64,000 nucleotides of DNA from Candidatus Poribacteria bacterium. Its GTDB lineage: Bacteria > Poribacteria > WGA-4E > JAJDTR01. The notes beneath the pieces are model-generated. The model did not search any database. It saw nothing but the letters and a program-made list of their open reading frames with translations, and had not been told where the DNA came from. The translations under genes were made by a program, and so were the position numbers. Position 1 is the first letter of the stretch, and each line of letters starts with the position of its first letter. Of the stretch, positions 62,639-64,000 are shown in pieces. The stretch is taken from positions 27,880 to 91,879 of the forward strand of contig JAPPIK010000056.1 of assembly GCA_028820655.1 (NCBI GenBank), in the 5' to 3' direction.

Positions 62639-63790
62639 ATGACGATTTGGGCATTCTATGTGGCGATGTTTTTGTATTGGGGTGCGCTCTATGTCTACTC
62701 GCCCATATTGTCAGTGTATGCCGTATCGCTGGGTGCTTCATTCACAATAGTGGGCGTCATTGTGGGCGCATACGGTTTCGTTCAAATGCTCCTGCGAATC
62801 CCGGTCGGCATTTGGTCGGACCGTCTCGGGTGGCGGCTGCCCTTTCTATATGCCGGTCACTTCTTCAATTTGGTTGGGTGCCTCGGTCTTGCTTTTGCGC
62901 CAAACGCGTGGTGGTTAGTCATAGCCCGCGGAGTGTTCGGAATCAGTGCGTCGACTTGGGTCGGGTTCACGGTACTGTACGCAAGTTACTTTCCGCCGAA
63001 TGAAACGCCCAAGGCGATGGGGGTTGTCAGCGCCATCAATGGCATATCACTCACGATTTTTATCGGTTTAGGCGGTCAGATTGCAGAAATCTGGGGAATG
63101 CATTCCACATTTTACGTCGGCGCCGTCTTGGCAGTTTTAGGCATTGTTACAACAGTACCGGTTGGTGAACAGCGCGTGCCCTGGAAATCTGCCACTGTTC
63201 GGCAGATCCGGTCGGTCATGACGCATCCGATAGTGATTACAACGGCGCTGATTTCCGCTCTGAATCAGTATGTCATTTGGGCAACGACATTCGGATTTAT
63301 CCCGTTGTATGCGGATGCTCTGGGTGCGAGCAAATCGGCACTCGGGGTCATCGGCGTGATTGCCCTCCTGCCCTACACTCTAGCGTCGCTGGTCAATCAT
63401 CGCATTGCCGGTCGATTAGGCGAAAATCGATCACTTTTCGTAGGCATTCTTGTTATGGCGATGACGGCGTTTGCCGTGCCTCTTATCACCAACCTACCAC
63501 TTCTGGCAATTTCTCAAGGCATCAGCGGGATTGGACGGGGTATGACGTACCCGCTGCTGATGGGATTGAGTATCCGACATATACCGGATCAGGAGCGGGC
63601 AACGGCGATGGGAGTTTTTCAAGCGACGTATGCCATCGGGATGTTCTTGGGTCCGATGACGTGCGGCGCTCTGGCGGATGTTTTTGGTCTTACCGGCGCG
63701 TTCGTGGTTGCGGGAGTAATCTCTACGGTTGCCGCGTTCATCGCATTGATTCTGCTTAAGCCTCCAGCCAGCGAAGCCATGAACACGTGA
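62639..63790 (+). CDS. Major facilitator superfamily transporter
   Basis: A 383-residue protein with about 12 hydrophobic helices in two halves. The MFS loop 2-3 signature is visible as RIPVGIWSDRLGWRLPFLYAG, and the second half repeats it in degenerate form (NHRIAGRLGENRSLFVG). The family moves small solutes or drugs by proton exchange; substrate unknown. It has its own promoter and is therefore probably not part of the polymerase operon. Confidence 0.9.
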   Translation: MTIWAFYVAMFLYWGALYVYSPILSVYAVSLGASFTIVGVIVGAYGFVQMLLRIPVGIWSDRLGWRLPFLYAGHFFNLVGCLGLAFAPNAWWLVIARGVFGISASTWVGFTVLYASYFPPNETPKAMGVVSAINGISLTIFIGLGGQIAEIWGMHSTFYVGAVLAVLGIVTTVPVGEQRVPWKSATVRQIRSVMTHPIVITTALISALNQYVIWATTFGFIPLYADALGASKSALGVIGVIALLPYTLASLVNHRIAGRLGENRSLFVGILVMAMTAFAVPLITNLPLLAISQGISGIGRGMTYPLLMGLSIRHIPDQERATAMGVFQATYAIGMFLGPMTCGALADVFGLTGAFVVAGVISTVAAFIALILLKPPASEAMNT

Positions 63791-63863
63791 TTTACCCCCA
63801 ATCCCTTCGTTCAAGCCACCTCACATCGTGCTCATCCAATCCTGACTGGTAAGGATTTTCAAG

Positions 63864-63892
63864 TTGACACTGATTACCCCGCGTGGCATAAT
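63864..63892 (+). promoter_or_regulatory. Consensus promoter near the right edge
   Basis: TTGACA (63864-63869), a 17-base spacer and CATAAT (63887-63892). It points out of the window, so the transcript it drives starts in the last 100 bases and continues beyond. Confidence 0.7.
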
Positions 63893-64000
63893 TGCCCCCG
63901 GTCCGAAGTAGTGGGCGGCGCGCGATTCAAGGGTTAAATTCACTGGTAATTCGGCATTTTTTCCACTTAAAAACCGGTTCTTAAATGCACGGAAAAAGTG

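Overview
The window (roughly half G+C) looks like a chromosomal segment of an uncultured Gram-negative bacterium with an outer membrane. Two TonB-dependent receptors, a PorV/PorQ-like outer-membrane protein, a subtilase with a type IX-like C-terminal tail, a phytanoyl-CoA dioxygenase, a Ycf48-type propeller protein and many short palindromic and GAGTGGATAG-type dispersed repeats suggest a Candidatus Poribacteria-like or related lineage. This placement is an inference from gene content, since no 16S rRNA gene is present. UGA appears to be used for selenocysteine as well as stop.

Layout: rpsU, thiO and phyH (0.2-2.4 kb); a repeat-rich gap with a candidate small RNA (2.4-4.0 kb); a possible defence region with a membrane protein, a metallo-beta-lactamase-fold enzyme and a glycine-rich unknown (4.1-6.8 kb), convergent with a 1604-residue type ISP restriction-modification enzyme plus a 65-residue basic protein (6.8-11.9 kb); another repeat-rich gap; a two-gene NAD-linked formate dehydrogenase whose alpha subunit is read through a UGA with an E. 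coli fdhF-like SECIS (13.4-17.9 kb); a PQQ-type propeller protein and an M16C peptidase (18.1-22.4 kb); a rhodanese with UGA at the catalytic cysteine, serS, tRNA-Asp and tRNA-Val (22.6-25.1 kb). A block of envelope and signalling genes follows (25.4-52.8 kb): TPR lipoprotein, nucleoside hydrolase, cNMP/PP2C regulator, subtilase, two TonB receptors, PorV-like protein, GHMP sugar kinase, HlyD-type adaptor, aminopeptidase C, Ycf48-like propeller, an AI-2E permease with an inserted propeller, TrmJ and a MacB-type permease. The last part holds murA, hisD, a VOC protein, fdhD, a small membrane protein, an ECF sigma factor, a fused beta-beta' RNA polymerase-like protein and an MFS transporter (53.2-63.8 kb).

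The most remarkable gene is at 59081-62368. It is one 1095-residue chain carrying in order the RpoB hallmarks (CPYETPEGPSVG, FEDAILISES, RHGSKG) and the RpoC hallmarks (the coiled-coil helices, SGRGVIVPDSSLQ, RAP and the catalytic NADFDGDQ). It lacks the beta flap, most of the beta N-terminal half and any visible zinc site, and it follows an ECF sigma factor gene. It is probably a minimal, single-chain, two-barrel RNA polymerase, possibly serving its own sigma factor. The second point is selenocysteine: formate dehydrogenase alpha (strong, SECIS visible) and a predicted Sec rhodanese directly downstream of serS. FdhD, needed to mature formate dehydrogenase, is encoded about 39 kb away from its likely client.
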